DNA of 64,000 nucleotides from SKLM01 sp964514285 (GCA_964514285.1 CAZEQC010000008.1:19578-83577), one strand, 5' to 3'; shown: positions 17,556 to 26,597, counted from the first letter of the stretch. Numbers and translations: made by a program. The notes: generated by a model from the sequence alone, not told the origin.

Positions 17556-19261
17556 CGTCGCGGTTGAAGCTCGCCGTCACCGTCCTGTTCACGGTGACGG
17601 CGCTGACAGGTCTCTTTCCCACAGCGGCGATCAGAGCCGATACCCTTCCCCCCCAGCCGCTGTGGGGCCCTTACGTCACCGGAACCACTGAAACGGGTGC
17701 CGTCGTCAATTGGAAGACGGAGAAAGCAAGCTGGGGCGTCGTGCAATACAGCGATCAGGTGGGGCACGAGGATTTCGTCCTCGACCCCACACCCCATCAG
17801 CTGCACCACGTCACCTTGACCGGGCTCCAGCCAGGCCGGGAATACCACTACCGCATCTGGCTTCTGGACCCCGACGTGAGCCCTGAACCCTTCCGAACGC
17901 GTTCCGCTGATGAGATGGAACGTTGGCTGCGAGAGCACGGCATCGCCGCCGCGGATTGCAGTTTCAGGACCCTGGGTTCCGAGCCCTTCACCTTCGTCGT
18001 CTACGGTGACACCCAGGAGCAGGACCCCTTCTTCACGCAGATGGAGCGGCACAAGCTGGTCGCCGACTACGTCGCCCAAGAAGAGGATGTCTCCTTCGTC
18101 GTCCATCTCGGGGACCTCACCTATGACGCGGAGGATGCCGTAGGCTGGGACCTCTTCTTTGAAGCCGCAAGGGAGATGCTTGCGAACACCACGATCTATC
18201 CCGTGATGGGCAACCATGAGGATTACTCGCGGTACTACCACGAGATCTTCGGAGCGCCCGAATACTATGCGTTCCAGTCAGGGCAGGCGCGGTTTCTCGT
18301 CCTGGATACGAATGACCGGGCCGACTTCGACGCCCAGACCCGTTGGATTGAGGGCCAGGCCGGAACCCCTGCGGCGTGGATGTTCGCTTTTCATCACCAT
18401 CCGGCCTACAGCTCAGACGCCAGAAACTACGGGGGGTGGGAGCTTTCGCGCAGCCACTGGGAGGACCTTTTCCGAGGCGCCGGCGTGAGGGCCGTCTTCT
18501 CCGGTCACGTACACGCCTACGAGCACTACCGGATACGGGGGCTTCACTACTTCGTCGTGGGAACCGGCGGCGGCATGCTGAGTGACCTCAGCCCAGATGC
18601 CCCGGCGGGCCTTCAAAACCGGTTAGCCAAGACCTTAGGCTACGCCAAAGTCACCGTGGAGAGCGAAGCGGCGATCATCCGCTTCCTAAAGGTCGCGCGT
18701 GTTTCTGAGGACAACCGTGAGGTCCTGGAGGTCTACCCGTTCGGAAGCGTCTTTGACACCGTCACCCTCCAGCCCGTTGAAGTGACACGTCCTGTGGCGA
18801 GTCCTGAGCCGGATTTTCGCATCTCGCCGCCTTCGTTGACCATCGCCGTCGATCGCCGCGGTAGTTCCCGCTTCAACTTGATGATGGCCTCCAGCGATGA
18901 CGCGCAGATCATCGTGGACACGGAGGCCTTGCCCTTTGAGGTGGAGCCCAACACGCTGAAGATTGAGGGCTCTGGAAAGCCGCAGTCGTTTGAGCTGGAG
19001 CTGTTCGGGGACCCGTCGAGCCCCAACGGTGACTACGAGGGTAAACTCACCTTTGTGCGTGACGCCGGAGACAACGTGGCCCTCGGCGTCAAGGTCAGGA
19101 CCACCGTGACGCAAACGGGGAAGAGATCAAAGCCTCTTGCGTTCGGCCCTGACCAAACCATCCTGCTGATCGCCGTCGTTCTCGTGGTAGCCGCCAACAT
19201 CGGCGTCTATGTCGCCTATCGGAAGTACAAAGCTCGCGTAGCCACAAGAAAGGATGCCTAA
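17552..19261 (+). CDS. surface-anchored purple-acid-phosphatase-like metallophosphoesterase
   Basis: The 569-residue protein has a signal peptide (about 1-28), an N-terminal fibronectin-like domain (about 35-115), and a calcineurin-type catalytic domain with the metal-ligand motifs GDTQ (152-155), GDLTY (187-191, the purple acid phosphatase GDxxY form), GNHED (220-224), HHHP (281-284) and GHVHAYEH (about 325-332). A beta-rich region and a C-terminal helix (about 538-558) with basic residues follow, so it is anchored with its catalytic domain outside. TTG 17552 overlaps the previous stop codon. The natural substrate is unknown; molybdate and tungstate are classical inhibitors of this enzyme class, which makes the neighbourhood notable. 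Confidence 0.85.
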   Translation: MTSRLKLAVTVLFTVTALTGLFPTAAIRADTLPPQPLWGPYVTGTTETGAVVNWKTEKASWGVVQYSDQVGHEDFVLDPTPHQLHHVTLTGLQPGREYHYRIWLLDPDVSPEPFRTRSADEMERWLREHGIAAADCSFRTLGSEPFTFVVYGDTQEQDPFFTQMERHKLVADYVAQEEDVSFVVHLGDLTYDAEDAVGWDLFFEAAREMLANTTIYPVMGNHEDYSRYYHEIFGAPEYYAFQSGQARFLVLDTNDRADFDAQTRWIEGQAGTPAAWMFAFHHHPAYSSDARNYGGWELSRSHWEDLFRGAGVRAVFSGHVHAYEHYRIRGLHYFVVGTGGGMLSDLSPDAPAGLQNRLAKTLGYAKVTVESEAAIIRFLKVARVSEDNREVLEVYPFGSVFDTVTLQPVEVTRPVASPEPDFRISPPSLTIAVDRRGSSRFNLMMASSDDAQIIVDTEALPFEVEPNTLKIEGSGKPQSFELELFGDPSSPNGDYEGKLTFVRDAGDNVALGVKVRTTVTQTGKRSKPLAFGPDQTILLIAVVLVVAANIGVYVAYRKYKARVATRKDA

Positions 19262-20171
19262 ACGGATGAAGAAGCTTGTCGTTTGGTCGATACTTCTGGC
19301 CGGCCTGCTGTCGCTCGTGGCCGGCGCGCCCCCAGCTGCGGTCGCGGCAGGCGCAACCACGGAGCTCCACATCGTCAAGGTCGCCGCGGACGGCACGACG
19401 ATCATCTCCGAACGGACTGTGTCGTACAATTGGATGGAGGAGAACCTCCCTGTACACGGAGACGGTGCCACGCACTACTACCATCAGGGTCCAGTGTTCG
19501 AGGGAGATATGTGGGACCCCTCGGAAGCGCGAAACCTGAAGGACAAAGGCGCTGTGAAAGGCACTGACGCCCGCGACTTGTGTGAGCTCGTCGGGGGCAT
19601 GCGCCCCGGTGACGAGGTGCGTTTCGTTGCGGTCGATGGTTGGCATACCGACTTCGCCTACGAGAACGTCTACGAGCCGCTGGACAGACAGGGTCGGATT
19701 GTTCTCGCCTGGTACAACGGCGAGGAGCCGGCAGATGGCGAGAAATACGGCACCGGCTACCCGGGGGTCGAGGGGTATCACACCGCCATGCAGATCGTGT
19801 TCATGGCCGCCACCACCAACGAGGCAGGCAAGCACGTCTTTGGCAACGCGGATATGCGCGTGAGCTTGCCCCAAGAGGAGTATCAGCACTTCTACCAGGG
19901 TTACCCCAGTACGAACGGCCTTTCCGGCAAGTGGATCACCGAGCTGATCATCAATTCCCAAGAAGAGGCGCCCCCTGCCGCGAGTGCGACTCTGTCGGAT
20001 GCTCCCGAGTCGGAGCCGGAGGTTGGAGAGACCCCGGGAGAGCAGCGCGAAGCAGAATCGGACTCGAACAGCCTCCTGACTCCTGCGCTGTGGCTCGCCC
20101 TGGGGCTGGGGATTGTGGGGCTGGGACTCACCTCTTTTGCCTTCCTTCGCCTTCGGAAGGAGGCAACCTGA
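19254..20171 (+). CDS. membrane-anchored paralogue of the molybdopterin-fold N-domain
   Basis: This 305-residue protein has a signal peptide (about 1-32), the shared domain (about 35-235: VKVAADGTT, HYYHQGPVFEG, NLKDKGAVKGTDARDLCELVGGM, NVYEPLDRQGR, YPSTNGLSGK), a glutamate/proline-rich linker and a C-terminal transmembrane helix (about 280-300) with a short basic tail. It is thus fixed on the outer face of the cytoplasmic membrane. It overlaps the phosphoesterase gene by eight bases. The start could also be the ATG 12 bases downstream (19266). Confidence 0.72.
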   Translation: MPKRMKKLVVWSILLAGLLSLVAGAPPAAVAAGATTELHIVKVAADGTTIISERTVSYNWMEENLPVHGDGATHYYHQGPVFEGDMWDPSEARNLKDKGAVKGTDARDLCELVGGMRPGDEVRFVAVDGWHTDFAYENVYEPLDRQGRIVLAWYNGEEPADGEKYGTGYPGVEGYHTAMQIVFMAATTNEAGKHVFGNADMRVSLPQEEYQHFYQGYPSTNGLSGKWITELIINSQEEAPPAASATLSDAPESEPEVGETPGEQREAESDSNSLLTPALWLALGLGIVGLGLTSFAFLRLRKEAT

Positions 20172-20179
20172 GACACGAG

Positions 20180-20797
20180 ATGACGCGCCTTTTCGAACGA
20201 ACGTCGAGGACCACTTGGTTGATCCTGGCGGCGGGGGTGCTGTTTCTCGGCGGCGGGCTCCTATTGGGCCTGCGCCAGTGGGGCGGACCCGACCGGGTCG
20301 AACCTGTGGAATGGGATCTGACCCTGGTCGGCCGTGAGGGGCAGGAGCTGGTCCTCTCATACGACGAAGTAGTGTCGCTCCCCAGCGTGGAGACCCGTGC
20401 GGGGTTCTTCTCGTCCGTCGGGACGGTTTATGGCCCCTACACAGTGAGAGGGATTCCGCTTGATACGCTCCTCAATCTGGTCGGCGGCATATCCCCCTCC
20501 GATGTGCTCTTCGTGGCCGCCAAAGATGGCTACTCCTGCGTCTTCGACTATGCACAGCTCCAAGGAGACATCGCCACATTCGAGCCGGACACACTCACGA
20601 TGGTTCCGGAAGGAGATGTGCGATACCTCCTCATCTTCGAGCAGGACGGAGAGCCCTTACCTGAGAATAGCGGAAAGCCTCTCAGGCTGGCTGTCGCCAA
20701 TCCCGACGGCCTGCTCACCGAAGGCCATTGGTGGGTCAAATGGGTCAAGCGCCTGGAGATACGGACCCTGACATCCGATTCGGACAATGGCGAATGA
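20180..20797 (+). CDS. membrane-anchored single-domain molybdopterin-oxidoreductase-fold protein
   Basis: This protein has 205 residues with an N-terminal anchor (about 12-31) and a single domain that resembles the core of the sulfite-oxidase/YedY fold (VGPYTVRGIPLDTLLNLVGG-like region, VAAKDGYSCVFDY, GKPLRLAVAN, ending HWWVKWVKRLEI). The WVKWVK-E/I end is typical of molybdopterin-dependent oxidoreductase entries. A cysteine occurs in DGYSCVF, but its equivalence to the Mo-ligating cysteine is unproven. ATG 20180 lies nine bases after the previous gene, and the wtpA-like gene follows after 83 bases. Confidence 0.68.
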   Translation: MTRLFERTSRTTWLILAAGVLFLGGGLLLGLRQWGGPDRVEPVEWDLTLVGREGQELVLSYDEVVSLPSVETRAGFFSSVGTVYGPYTVRGIPLDTLLNLVGGISPSDVLFVAAKDGYSCVFDYAQLQGDIATFEPDTLTMVPEGDVRYLLIFEQDGEPLPENSGKPLRLAVANPDGLLTEGHWWVKWVKRLEIRTLTSDSDNGE

Positions 20798-20880
20798 GAA
20801 ATCGAGGTCGACGTGAAAATCACTGCCAAACCTCGATGGGCTGCACCGGTGACGCCATCCTGCGCCCTGAGGAGGACCAC

Positions 20881-21957
20881 GTGAAGAACCTTTCCGTTAT
20901 CCTCCTCGTATCGCTCTTCGCCCTTCTGCTGACCGGGTGCAGCGGCGGCGTCCCCATGCTTCCAGGCCAGGAGAAGAAGACGGAGATGCGCGTCCTCTTT
21001 GCTGGGAGCCTGATCCTCCCCTTCGACGACCTAGAACACGCCTTCGAGGAGCAGCACCCCAACATCGACGTCTTGATGGAGGGTCACGGATCGATTCAGT
21101 GTATCCGTCAGGTCACGGAGCTCGAGAGACTGGCCGACGTCATCGCGGTGGCTGACTACTCGCTGATTCCGCTCCTGATGTATGAATCCAAGAACCCCGA
21201 CACAGACGAGCCCTACGCCGACTGGACGCTGCAGTTTGCCACAAACGAGCTCGGTCTAGCCTACACGGATGCCAGCGCCTATGCTGGGGAGATCGATGCC
21301 GACAACTGGTATCGGATCCTATCCAGGCCCGATGTCGTCTTCGGCATCTCGGACCCACGGTTCGACGCCTGCGGCTACCGCGGCCTGATGTTGGGGCAGC
21401 TGGCGGTCTCGTACTACGACGAGCCGGATCTCTTCTATGACCTCTTCAGCGACCGATTCACCCAGCGGGTGGAGGTGCAGCGCGACCCGCGCGACGACCT
21501 CGACACGATCCTGATACCCGAGGTGCTACGACCCGAAAGCGACAGCGGGCTGGTGATGCGCGGCTCCAGCGTCCAACTGCTGGGCGTGTTGGAATCGGGC
21601 GATTTGGATTACGGCTTCGAGTACCTGAGTGTCTCCAGGCAGCGTGACCTGCGGTTCTTGGCCCTGCCCGAGGAGATCAACCTCAGCAGCGAAGCACACC
21701 AGGAGAACTACAGCCGCGCTCGTGTGAAGCTTGCCTATCAGCGTTTCGCCTCCGTCAATCCGGAGTTCGAGGGCAAGACCATCCACTACGGCCTGACCAT
21801 CCCGTCCAACGCACCCCACCCCGATCTGGCCGTCGAGCTGATCCAGTTCCTCCTCGGCCCCGACGGTCAGAGGATCATGGCCGAGAACAACCATCCTATG
21901 ATCCTTCCTCCCATCGTCGACCGCGAGGAGGCGCTGCCATGGGCACTCCAGCCGTGA
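20881..21957 (+). CDS. wtpA: tungstate/molybdate-binding lipoprotein WtpA
   Basis: This is the substrate-binding lipoprotein of a Wtp-type oxyanion importer. It has 358 residues with a lipobox LLLTGC (Cys20). The WtpA family features are clear: VLFAGSLILPF, ADVIAVADYSLIP, NWYRILSRPDVVFG, DACGYRGLM, LLGVLESGDLDYGFEY, EINLS, and GLTIPSNAPHPDLA near the end. GTG 20881 is preceded by AGGAGG (20870-20875). WtpA is best known from archaea such as Pyrococcus, where it binds tungstate very tightly; ModA-like molybdate use is possible. Confidence 0.93.
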   Translation: MKNLSVILLVSLFALLLTGCSGGVPMLPGQEKKTEMRVLFAGSLILPFDDLEHAFEEQHPNIDVLMEGHGSIQCIRQVTELERLADVIAVADYSLIPLLMYESKNPDTDEPYADWTLQFATNELGLAYTDASAYAGEIDADNWYRILSRPDVVFGISDPRFDACGYRGLMLGQLAVSYYDEPDLFYDLFSDRFTQRVEVQRDPRDDLDTILIPEVLRPESDSGLVMRGSSVQLLGVLESGDLDYGFEYLSVSRQRDLRFLALPEEINLSSEAHQENYSRARVKLAYQRFASVNPEFEGKTIHYGLTIPSNAPHPDLAVELIQFLLGPDGQRIMAENNHPMILPPIVDREEALPWALQP

Positions 21958-21991
21958 GGCGAGAAGTGGATTGCGTCACACGTGACCCGTT

Positions 21992-22771
21992 ATGACTCTT
22001 TTCTCTAGCCGTCTCTCGGCGCTGTTCACAGTCTTGGCCGCGCTCCTGGTCCTCTTCATCGCCTGGCCTCTGGTGCGTACCGTCACCGGTTCCCAGCCGG
22101 CGGTCACGTGGGAGACGCTCCTGGAGGCCGAGGTGCGGAATGCCATCCTCCTCACCTTCTACAGCTCGGCTTGGGCAACCGTCATCGCCTTCGTCACCGG
22201 GGTGCCCCTGGCGTATCTGCTTGCCCGCACCGACTTCCCCGGCAAGCGCTGGATTGAGGGAATCGTCGATGTGCCCGTCGTGGTACCCCATTCGGCCGCC
22301 GGCATCGCGCTACTCTTGGTCTTCGGAAGGCGATCGTTTCTGGGCCGGACGTTCGGCCGGATGGGGCTCAGGTTCGTCTCGGCTGTTCCGGGCATTGTGA
22401 TCGCCATGCTCTTCGTAAGCCTCTCGTTCCTGGTCGATGCGGCCCGCGAGGGGTTTGAGAGCGTCGATCCTCGGCTTGAGCGCGTAGCGCGCACCCTCGG
22501 TGCCTCTCCCTGGCAGACGTTTTGGCGCGTCTCCTTCCCGCTGGCGCGGCGCAGCATCCTCTCCGGGATGATCCTCATGTGGGCAAGGGGACTGAGCGAG
22601 TTCGGCGCCGTGGTCATCCTCGCCTATCATCCTATGATCGCTCCGGTGCTCCTCTTCGAGCGGTTTCAGTCGCTCGGGCTCGACTACGCCACGCCGGTGG
22701 CAGCCATCATTGTCATCATCTGCCTTCTCACGTTTGTAGCCCTACGCTTCGTCGCTCAGGAGAGGGAGTAG
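21992..22771 (+). CDS. wtpB: tungstate/molybdate ABC permease (WtpB/ModB-like)
   Basis: This 259-residue permease has about six hydrophobic helices. The cytoplasmic EAA loop reads VARTLGASPWQTFWRVSFPLARRSILSG, the standard contact with the ATPase, and RGLSEFGAVVIL is typical of ModB/WtpB/CysT permeases. It lies 34 bases after wtpA and two bases before the ATPase gene. Confidence 0.92.
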   Translation: MTLFSSRLSALFTVLAALLVLFIAWPLVRTVTGSQPAVTWETLLEAEVRNAILLTFYSSAWATVIAFVTGVPLAYLLARTDFPGKRWIEGIVDVPVVVPHSAAGIALLLVFGRRSFLGRTFGRMGLRFVSAVPGIVIAMLFVSLSFLVDAAREGFESVDPRLERVARTLGASPWQTFWRVSFPLARRSILSGMILMWARGLSEFGAVVILAYHPMIAPVLLFERFQSLGLDYATPVAAIIVIICLLTFVALRFVAQERE

Positions 22772-22773
22772 CG

Positions 22774-23904
22774 ATGGGCCTGCGAGGGCGTCTGCAAACG
22801 CTCCGTACCCTGCACGCGGCCCACCGCCAGCGGCCCACGCAAGAACCAGCCGCGCTGCGGATCCAGGATCTCCACGTAGACCTTGAGGAGTTCCACCTGG
22901 AGGCAATAAACCTCGAGATCGCCGCCGGGGAATACTTCGTCCTACTCGGTCCGACGGGAGCGGGGAAGACTGTCCTCCTCGAGACAGTAGCGGGGCTCTT
23001 GCCCCCTCTCAGAGGACGCATCGTCATCGACGGGAACGACATAACCGAGACGCCCCCAGAGCGGCGAGGGTCGGGCTTCGTCTACCAGGACTACGCACTC
23101 TTCCCACACCTGAACGTGGCCGACAACATCGCCTTCGGCCTGAGGCTGAACCGGCACCTGCCAGGTGACGCAGTCGAGCGCCGAGTTACGGAGATGGCTT
23201 GCTTGCTGTCTATCCACCACCTCCTTCACCGTAGCCCCAACACACTCAGCGGGGGCGAGCGACAGCGGGTCGCCCTCGCGCGGGCCTTGGTTACGGAACC
23301 GGCCGTCTTGCTGCTCGACGAACCTCTCAGTGCCCTCGATCCCCAGACGCGCACGGGCTTGCAGCGAGAGCTGAGCCGCATCCACCGCCAGCTGAAAACA
23401 ACCACGCTCCACGTTACCCACGACTTCCAGGAGGCTGTGACGCTGGCCGATCGTATCGGGCTCCTCCACCAGGGCCGGATTGTCCAGGTTGGCACACCTG
23501 AGGACATCTTCCGTCGGCCGGCCAGTTCGTTCGTCGCGCGATTCGTGGGCGCTCGCAACCTCCTGGTCGGTGAACTGGTGGAGACAACCGAGGCAGGGCA
23601 TAGGAGGTTTGAAACCCGTGGGCTCGACATCGCCGTCGACACTGACCTCCGTGGGCAGGCCCACGCCTCCATCCGGCCCGAAGACATCTTCATCTCTAGG
23701 GAACCGGTACGCACGGATCCCCGAAACTGTTATCAGGGCACCATCGCGCGCATCGCCGACCGGGGGTCACTCGTCTACGTGACGGTCGATGTCCCGCCGG
23801 CCTTCGTCTGTGCCATCACTCGATACTCGCTGGAGCAGATGGGGCTGCAGCCGGGGATGCCCGTTTACGTCACGTTCAAGCCGTCGGCTGTTCACGTGTT
23901 CTAG
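22774..23904 (+). CDS. wtpC: tungstate/molybdate ABC ATP-binding protein (WtpC/ModC-like)
   Basis: This ATPase has 376 residues: Walker A GPTGAGKT, Q-loop VYQDYALFPHLNV, signature LSGGERQR, Walker B LLLDEP, switch HVTHD, and a C-terminal regulatory region (about 250-376) with TOBE-like character (VRTDPRNCYQGTIARIADRGSLVYV). ModC/WtpC proteins often bind oxyanion in this region to inhibit transport. ATG 22774 is chosen because the open frame upstream lies within wtpB. Confidence 0.92.
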   Translation: MGLRGRLQTLRTLHAAHRQRPTQEPAALRIQDLHVDLEEFHLEAINLEIAAGEYFVLLGPTGAGKTVLLETVAGLLPPLRGRIVIDGNDITETPPERRGSGFVYQDYALFPHLNVADNIAFGLRLNRHLPGDAVERRVTEMACLLSIHHLLHRSPNTLSGGERQRVALARALVTEPAVLLLDEPLSALDPQTRTGLQRELSRIHRQLKTTTLHVTHDFQEAVTLADRIGLLHQGRIVQVGTPEDIFRRPASSFVARFVGARNLLVGELVETTEAGHRRFETRGLDIAVDTDLRGQAHASIRPEDIFISREPVRTDPRNCYQGTIARIADRGSLVYVTVDVPPAFVCAITRYSLEQMGLQPGMPVYVTFKPSAVHVF

Positions 23905-24035
23905 CTTGGCTTCAACTGCGTCGTTACGGCGCATATGATCCCGGGGCCAAGCCAGTCGCTCGCTCGGTCCCAGGAAAGATAGGGGCAATTATCGACGAGA
24001 TCATTCGCGGCATATCAGAAGCCTTTCGCCTGATC

Positions 24036-24704
24036 GTGACGCTCGACCCGGCGCTCCTGCAGGTGGTGTCACTCTCCCTGCGGGTCTCGGGAATCGCACT
24101 TCTGTTCAGCACGGTCATCGGCATCCCATTGGGGGCGATGCTCGGACTGAACCGTTTCCGGGGCCGCCGGCTCATCATCGCTCTCCTCTATACCGGGATG
24201 GGCTTCCCACCCGTAGTGGTCGGCTTGTTCGTCTACTTGATGCTATCTCGAAGCGGCCCACTGGGTCAGATGACCGCGCCGGTGATCCCCGACCTCTTCA
24301 CGCCGGGAGCCATGGTGGTCGCTCAGACGATCATCTCGTTCCCCTTGGTGGCGGGTTTCACCATGGCTGCCGTCATGGGCGTCGATCCGGGGCTCCGACG
24401 ACAGGTCCAGGCCCTGGGTGCCACCCCTTGGCAGACGACACTGGCTATCCTCGTCGAGGCCCGCATCGGCGTCATCGTCTCGATCATCGCCGGCTTCGGC
24501 AGCATCATATCCGAGGTTGGCGCCGTCATGATGGTGGGAGGGAACATCGAAGGCAGTACGCGCATGCTGACCACGGCCATCGTCCTGGAGACCCGGAAAG
24601 GGAATTTCGACTTAGCCATGGCCATCGGCGTGATCCTCTTGGCTATCTCCTTCGCGGCGAATCTGCTGATGCAGCGGCTCCAGGGAAGGACGGTCGACGA
24701 ATGA
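24036..24704 (+). CDS. tupB: tungstate ABC permease TupB
   Basis: This permease of the TupBC-A system is typical in sequence: LSLRVSGIALLFSTVIGIPLGA, TGMGFPPVVVGLFVYL, ALGATPWQTTLAILVEARIG (EAA loop) and SEVGAVMMVGGNIEG. GTG 24036 is the first ordinary start, but homologous-looking sequence (IIDEIIRGISEAFRLI) continues upstream in frame to an ATT at 23988 that has an AGGGG just before it. The real start is therefore probably 23988 or upstream. It overlaps tupC by ATGA. Confidence 0.88.
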   Translation: MTLDPALLQVVSLSLRVSGIALLFSTVIGIPLGAMLGLNRFRGRRLIIALLYTGMGFPPVVVGLFVYLMLSRSGPLGQMTAPVIPDLFTPGAMVVAQTIISFPLVAGFTMAAVMGVDPGLRRQVQALGATPWQTTLAILVEARIGVIVSIIAGFGSIISEVGAVMMVGGNIEGSTRMLTTAIVLETRKGNFDLAMAIGVILLAISFAANLLMQRLQGRTVDE

Positions 24705-25432
24705 GCGACTTCATCTACCGCATGCAGAACGTCTCTAAGACCTACGACGAACGGCGTGTGCTCACCGTCGACCATCTGCGTATCCGGCGTGGAGAGATCT
24801 TTGCCTTGGTCGGCCCGAGTGGTGCGGGCAAGAGCACGTTCCTGCGGCTGCTTAACTTCCTAGAAAGCCCAAACACAGGCCGCATCCGGTTCCTCGACGT
24901 CGAGTTCAGCTCCATGGGACAGGTTCCCCTACGACTCCGAAGACGCGTCACCACGGTCTTCCAGCGACCGATTCTCTTGAACCGCACCGTACACGCCAAC
25001 GTGGCCTACGGGCTCAGGCTGCGCAGCGAGGAGGACGTAGGAGAGAAGGTCTGCCAAGCCCTGGAGGAAGTCGGCCTCGAGAATCACGCGCGTCAGCGTG
25101 CGAGGACCCTGTCCGGGGGCGAGGCCCAGCGAGTCGCCCTGGCGCGGGCCATTGTCCTGGACCCCGACGTCCTACTGCTTGATGAGCCGACGGCCAACCT
25201 CGATCCCTACAACGTTGGCTTGATCGAGGAGATCGTTCAGCAGCGCAACCGTGAGCAGGGCACCACCCTGGTGTTGGTCACACACAATGTCTTCCAGGCC
25301 AAGCGGTTAGCCGACCGCGTGGCGCTGATGCTGGAAGGCGAGATCGTGGAGGTAGCCGACGTCGAGACCTTCTTCGAAGAACCCGACGATCCACGAACCG
25401 CCGCGTTCGTCCGCGGCGATATGATCTACTAA
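24701..25432 (+). CDS. tupC: tungstate ABC ATP-binding protein TupC
   Basis: This 243-residue ATPase has Walker A GPSGAGKST, Q-loop FQRPILLNRTV (the QRP form common in phosphate/tungstate importers), signature LSGGEAQR, Walker B LLLDEP and switch VTHN. There is no C-terminal TOBE domain, as usual for TupC. It starts on the tupB stop codon, and tupA follows 20 bases later. Confidence 0.92.
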   Translation: MSDFIYRMQNVSKTYDERRVLTVDHLRIRRGEIFALVGPSGAGKSTFLRLLNFLESPNTGRIRFLDVEFSSMGQVPLRLRRRVTTVFQRPILLNRTVHANVAYGLRLRSEEDVGEKVCQALEEVGLENHARQRARTLSGGEAQRVALARAIVLDPDVLLLDEPTANLDPYNVGLIEEIVQQRNREQGTTLVLVTHNVFQAKRLADRVALMLEGEIVEVADVETFFEEPDDPRTAAFVRGDMIY

Positions 25433-25452
25433 CCAATCATAAGGAGGAATCG

Positions 25453-26370
25453 ATGTTCCGACGAATCGTGAGTCTGTTGACGGCGCTGACTCTGTTGGCC
25501 GGCACGCTGATGGCGTGCGGCCCGCAGCAACCAACCGAACTCCCACCCACCCCCACCCAACGTCCACCAACGGCCACAGAGACCGAAGCGGAGGAGACGC
25601 GGACGCTGACCCTAGCCACCACCACCAGCACCGAGAACTCGGGGCTGCTCGGCTATCTGCTGCCCTTCTTCGAGGAGGAGTACAACACCGAGGTCGAGGT
25701 CATCGCGGTGGGAACGGGCCAGGCCCTGCAGATCGGCGAGGATGGGAACGCCGACGTCCTGATGGTCCACGCCCGCTCTCTGGAGGACGCCTTCATGGAT
25801 GCGGGACACGGCGTCCGGCGCGAGGACCTGATGTACAACGACTTCGTCATCGTCGGCCCGCGCGATGATCCGGCCGGCATCGAGGGCACGACCGATGCCG
25901 CCGCCGCTTTCGCTCAGATTGCGGAGGCTGAGGCTACCTTCATCTCCCGCGGCGACGAATCGGGCACACACACCAAGGAGAAGACCATCTGGTCCGCCGC
26001 GGGTGTCGAACCCTCCGGCGACTGGTATATAGCCGCTGGGCAGGGCATGGGCGCCGTGTTGACTATGGCCGACGAGCAGGAGGGCTATACCCTCAGCGAC
26101 CGGGCCACCTACCTGGCCCGCACCCTGGAGGGGACTGACCTGGTCATCCTCACCGAGGGTGACCCGATCCTCTTCAATCCGTATGGCGTCATCGCCGTCA
26201 ATCCCGACAAGAGCCCGGAGATCAACGCCGAGCTGGCCAACCAGTTCATCGACTGGCTCATCTCCGTGCCCACCCAGGAGAAGATCGCCGAGTTCGGTGT
26301 GGAGCAGTTCGGCTCGCCGCTCTTCACGCCCGACTCAGAGCCTTGGCGAGAGGCGAACCCGGACGGCTAG
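25453..26370 (+). CDS. tupA: tungstate-binding lipoprotein TupA
   Basis: This protein has 305 residues with a lipobox LMAC (Cys22) and a proline/threonine-rich spacer. The TupA hallmark TTTSTENSGLL binds the oxyanion, and SRGDESGTHTKEK, followed by W..AGV, GQGMG and NPYGVIAVNP are also typical. A good AAGGAGG precedes ATG 25453. Family members prefer tungstate strongly over molybdate. Confidence 0.95.
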   Translation: MFRRIVSLLTALTLLAGTLMACGPQQPTELPPTPTQRPPTATETEAEETRTLTLATTTSTENSGLLGYLLPFFEEEYNTEVEVIAVGTGQALQIGEDGNADVLMVHARSLEDAFMDAGHGVRREDLMYNDFVIVGPRDDPAGIEGTTDAAAAFAQIAEAEATFISRGDESGTHTKEKTIWSAAGVEPSGDWYIAAGQGMGAVLTMADEQEGYTLSDRATYLARTLEGTDLVILTEGDPILFNPYGVIAVNPDKSPEINAELANQFIDWLISVPTQEKIAEFGVEQFGSPLFTPDSEPWREANPDG

Positions 26371-26467
26371 GTAGCAGGAGCGGGCTCAGCACGGTCGTGC
26401 CCAGGTGCACAGGCAGGATGCAGGCTCAGAGCCTGGTCGCGATCCAGGTCGAACACTTGACACGTTC

Positions 26468-26500
26468 GCCGTCCGCTGGAGGGAACGTCCAGCGGACGGC
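26468..26500 (+). terminator. strong hairpin after tupA
   Basis: A perfect 13-bp stem (26468-26480 with 26488-26500) closes a 7-base GGGAACG loop about 100 bases after the tupA stop. There is no T-tract, so it is a probable 3'-end stabiliser or weak terminator of the import operon. Confidence 0.55.
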
Positions 26501-26597
26501 GGCGGGGCTCCTGACGAACCATCTCGATCCCTGTGCACGTTCCGTGGAGATGAACGAACCGATAGTCCCGTCGGGGCGCCGATTCTCGACGGGCGCG

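Noticed and set aside
19095..20360. 421-codon minus-strand open frame
   Set aside because: It is antisense to three well-supported secreted-protein genes, has no domain, and its composition is that of a complementary frame.
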